A stretch of DNA of 64,000 nucleotides from Salinibacter pepae (lineage in GTDB: Bacteria > Bacteroidota > Rhodothermia > Rhodothermales > Salinibacteraceae): NCBI RefSeq assembly GCF_947077775.1, contig NZ_CAMTTE010000001.1, positions 2,694,501 through 2,758,500 on the forward strand. Direction: 5' to 3'. The position numbers and the translations under genes were made by a program. Numbering within the stretch: position 1 is the stretch's first letter; the number at the start of each line of letters is the position of its first letter. Below are positions 62,890-64,000 of the stretch, one piece after another. A model generated the notes under the pieces. That model saw only the letters and a list, made by a program, of their open reading frames with translations. It was not told where the DNA came from and made no database searches.

Positions 62890-64000
62890 TCAGTCCCCCT
62901 GCACTACCACCGCCCCGGGCCGCGAAAACGACACCGTCTCCTCTGTGAGTGCAGGCGGACGCGGGGCCGGGGTGTAGCCGGCCTGCTCGGTGTGAAGCAG
63001 TACGGAAGGCCCCGAGGCCAGGTCCAGATCGGCGGTGCCCTCCAGATTTACGGCAACGTGGATCGGGGGACGCTCCAGCCGAAGCGTCGTGTCGCTCGGC
63101 GCCTCCACGGTCAGCTCGTCGCCGAGCCGTGGGCGCAGGGCCAGCAGGTCGTGGTAGAGGGCCAGCACGCCGTCGTGGGGCGGGCGGGTGGGCTCGTCCC
63201 AGTCCAGCACGCTGCGCTCGAAGGGGGCCGGGGCCTGCGGGTCGGGCACCGCGCCCTCAAACCCCGAGAAGTCCGCGAACTCGTCCTTGCGCCCTTCGGT
63301 GACCGACGGGCCGAGCTCCTCGTCGTGGTCGGTAAAGAACTGGAACGGCGTGGACGCCGCCCACTCCTGGCCCATGAACAGCAGCGGCACCTCCGGCACC
63401 ACGCAGAGGAGCACCGAGAGCGCCCGGTACGTCGCGGGCGACACGTCGCCCGTGAGGCGGGTGCCGGTGGGCCGGTTGCCCACCTGGTCGTGGTTCTGGA
63501 TGAACACGACGCACTGCGTCCGGTCGACCGGATCGGGATCGGTGCCGCGAGGGCCGTCGAAGTGCTCCGAGTGTTCACCCCGGTAGAACCAGCCGTCGCG
63601 CAGGGTCGTGGCGATGTCGGCGGCCGTCGTATCCTGGTAGTCGCGGTAGTAGCCTTCGGTGTCCCCCGCCGTGAGGACGCGCAGCTGGTGGTGCAGGTCG
63701 TCGCTCCACACCGCATCGAGCCCGTAGCCGCCGTCGTCGCGGGGCTGCACGAGGCGGTTCAGGTTGCGGCGGTCCTCGGCGATGAGGTGCCGTTCGGGGC
63801 CGTCGACGTGTTCGCCCACCGCGGCCGATAGCTCCCCCAGAAAGTGCGTTTCGCTCTCATCGCGGAGGGCGTGGGTGGCGTCGAGGCGGAGGCCGTCGAC
63901 GTGGTACTCGCGCAGCCAGTGCAGCGCATTGTCGAGGAAGAAGCGCCGCACGCCCGCCGAGCCCTCGCCGTCGAGGTTGACGGCCGGGCCCCAGGGCGTC
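62890..64000 (-). CDS. treZ: Malto-oligosyltrehalose trehalohydrolase (3' part; 5' end outside window)
   Basis: The frame is open to the window edge on the minus strand, so the N-terminal part is missing. GH13 motifs are visible: HVDGLRLDATHAL carries the nucleophile Asp, HLIAEDRRNL the acid/base Glu, and FIQNHDQVGNR the third carboxylate; this set is diagnostic of TreZ. The enzyme releases trehalose from maltooligosyltrehalose made by TreY. Trehalose is a compatible solute, fitting a halophile. The C-terminal domain ends ...AVVVQGD at 62890. Confidence 0.92.
   Translation of the reverse strand, partial: TPWGPAVNLDGEGSAGVRRFFLDNALHWLREYHVDGLRLDATHALRDESETHFLGELSAAVGEHVDGPERHLIAEDRRNLNRLVQPRDDGGYGLDAVWSDDLHHQLRVLTAGDTEGYYRDYQDTTAADIATTLRDGWFYRGEHSEHFDGPRGTDPDPVDRTQCVVFIQNHDQVGNRPTGTRLTGDVSPATYRALSVLLCVVPEVPLLFMGQEWAASTPFQFFTDHDEELGPSVTEGRKDEFADFSGFEGAVPDPQAPAPFERSVLDWDEPTRPPHDGVLALYHDLLALRPRLGDELTVEAPSDTTLRLERPPIHVAVNLEGTADLDLASGPSVLLHTEQAGYTPAPRPPALTEETVSFSRPGAVVVQGD

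Overview
The window looks like a chromosomal segment of a halophilic Rhodothermota/Bacteroidota bacterium close to Salinibacter. The housekeeping genes on the right are GC-rich and encode strongly acidic proteins, Shine-Dalgarno sites are mostly absent, and the combination of a Wzi-family capsule protein, DUF4783, MutS2, TreZ and many TA modules fits. This assignment is inferred from gene content; no rRNA is present to confirm it. No tRNA or rRNA gene was recognised.

Region 1 (1-12044) is a nonulosonic (sialic/legionaminic-type) acid pathway: nucleotide-sugar dehydrogenase, extended SDR, LegC-like aminotransferase, hydrolysing 2-epimerase (NeuC/LegG), NeuB/LegI synthase, CBS-nucleotidyltransferase (PtmE-like) and CMP-sugar synthetase (NeuA/LegF). 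Embedded in it is an unusual acyl module: GNAT, acyl carrier protein, adenylate-forming ligase, FabG-like SDR, PIG-L deacetylase and a sugar N-formyltransferase. I infer that it puts a non-acetyl acyl group and/or a formyl group on the nonulosonic acid.

Region 2 (12045-37379) continues the surface-polysaccharide locus: two sulfotransferases, GT4, GT2 and other glycosyltransferases, a Wzy-like polymerase, a beta-helix protein, an Asp-box propeller protein, a heparinase-like lyase, a NodB deacetylase, a second formyltransferase, WecB and two epimerases. It is interrupted by a degenerate IS982-like element and by an IS island (16480-21930) with two IS110-type recombinases, a frameshifted IS4-type transposase and a broken IS701-type transposase. 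Three very AT-rich blocks (about 3003-3935, 13893-15310, 26750-27632) sit abruptly in GC-rich DNA, indicating mosaic acquisition.

Region 3 (37380-43566) is a toxin-antitoxin island: Phd/PIN, MNT/HEPN, an antitoxin/PIN pair whose toxin is split by a TnpB-only IS200/IS605-type element, a broken UPF0175/DUF3368 pair, DUF4926 and a TumE-like pair. It lies between the complete 3' end of an epimerase gene and a diverged second copy of that 3' end, and its modules are separated by short heptad repeats.

Region 4 (43567-64000) is mostly core: Wzi, Uma2, chorismate mutase behind an apparent Tyr/Phe-rich attenuator, a TPR protein, a sugar nucleotidyltransferase, MutS2, a 2-hydroxyacid dehydrogenase, DUF4783, a very large NtrY-like histidine kinase, an M48 protease, a UPF0175/DUF3368 TA pair, HigBA with a palindromic operator, and the 3' part of treZ.
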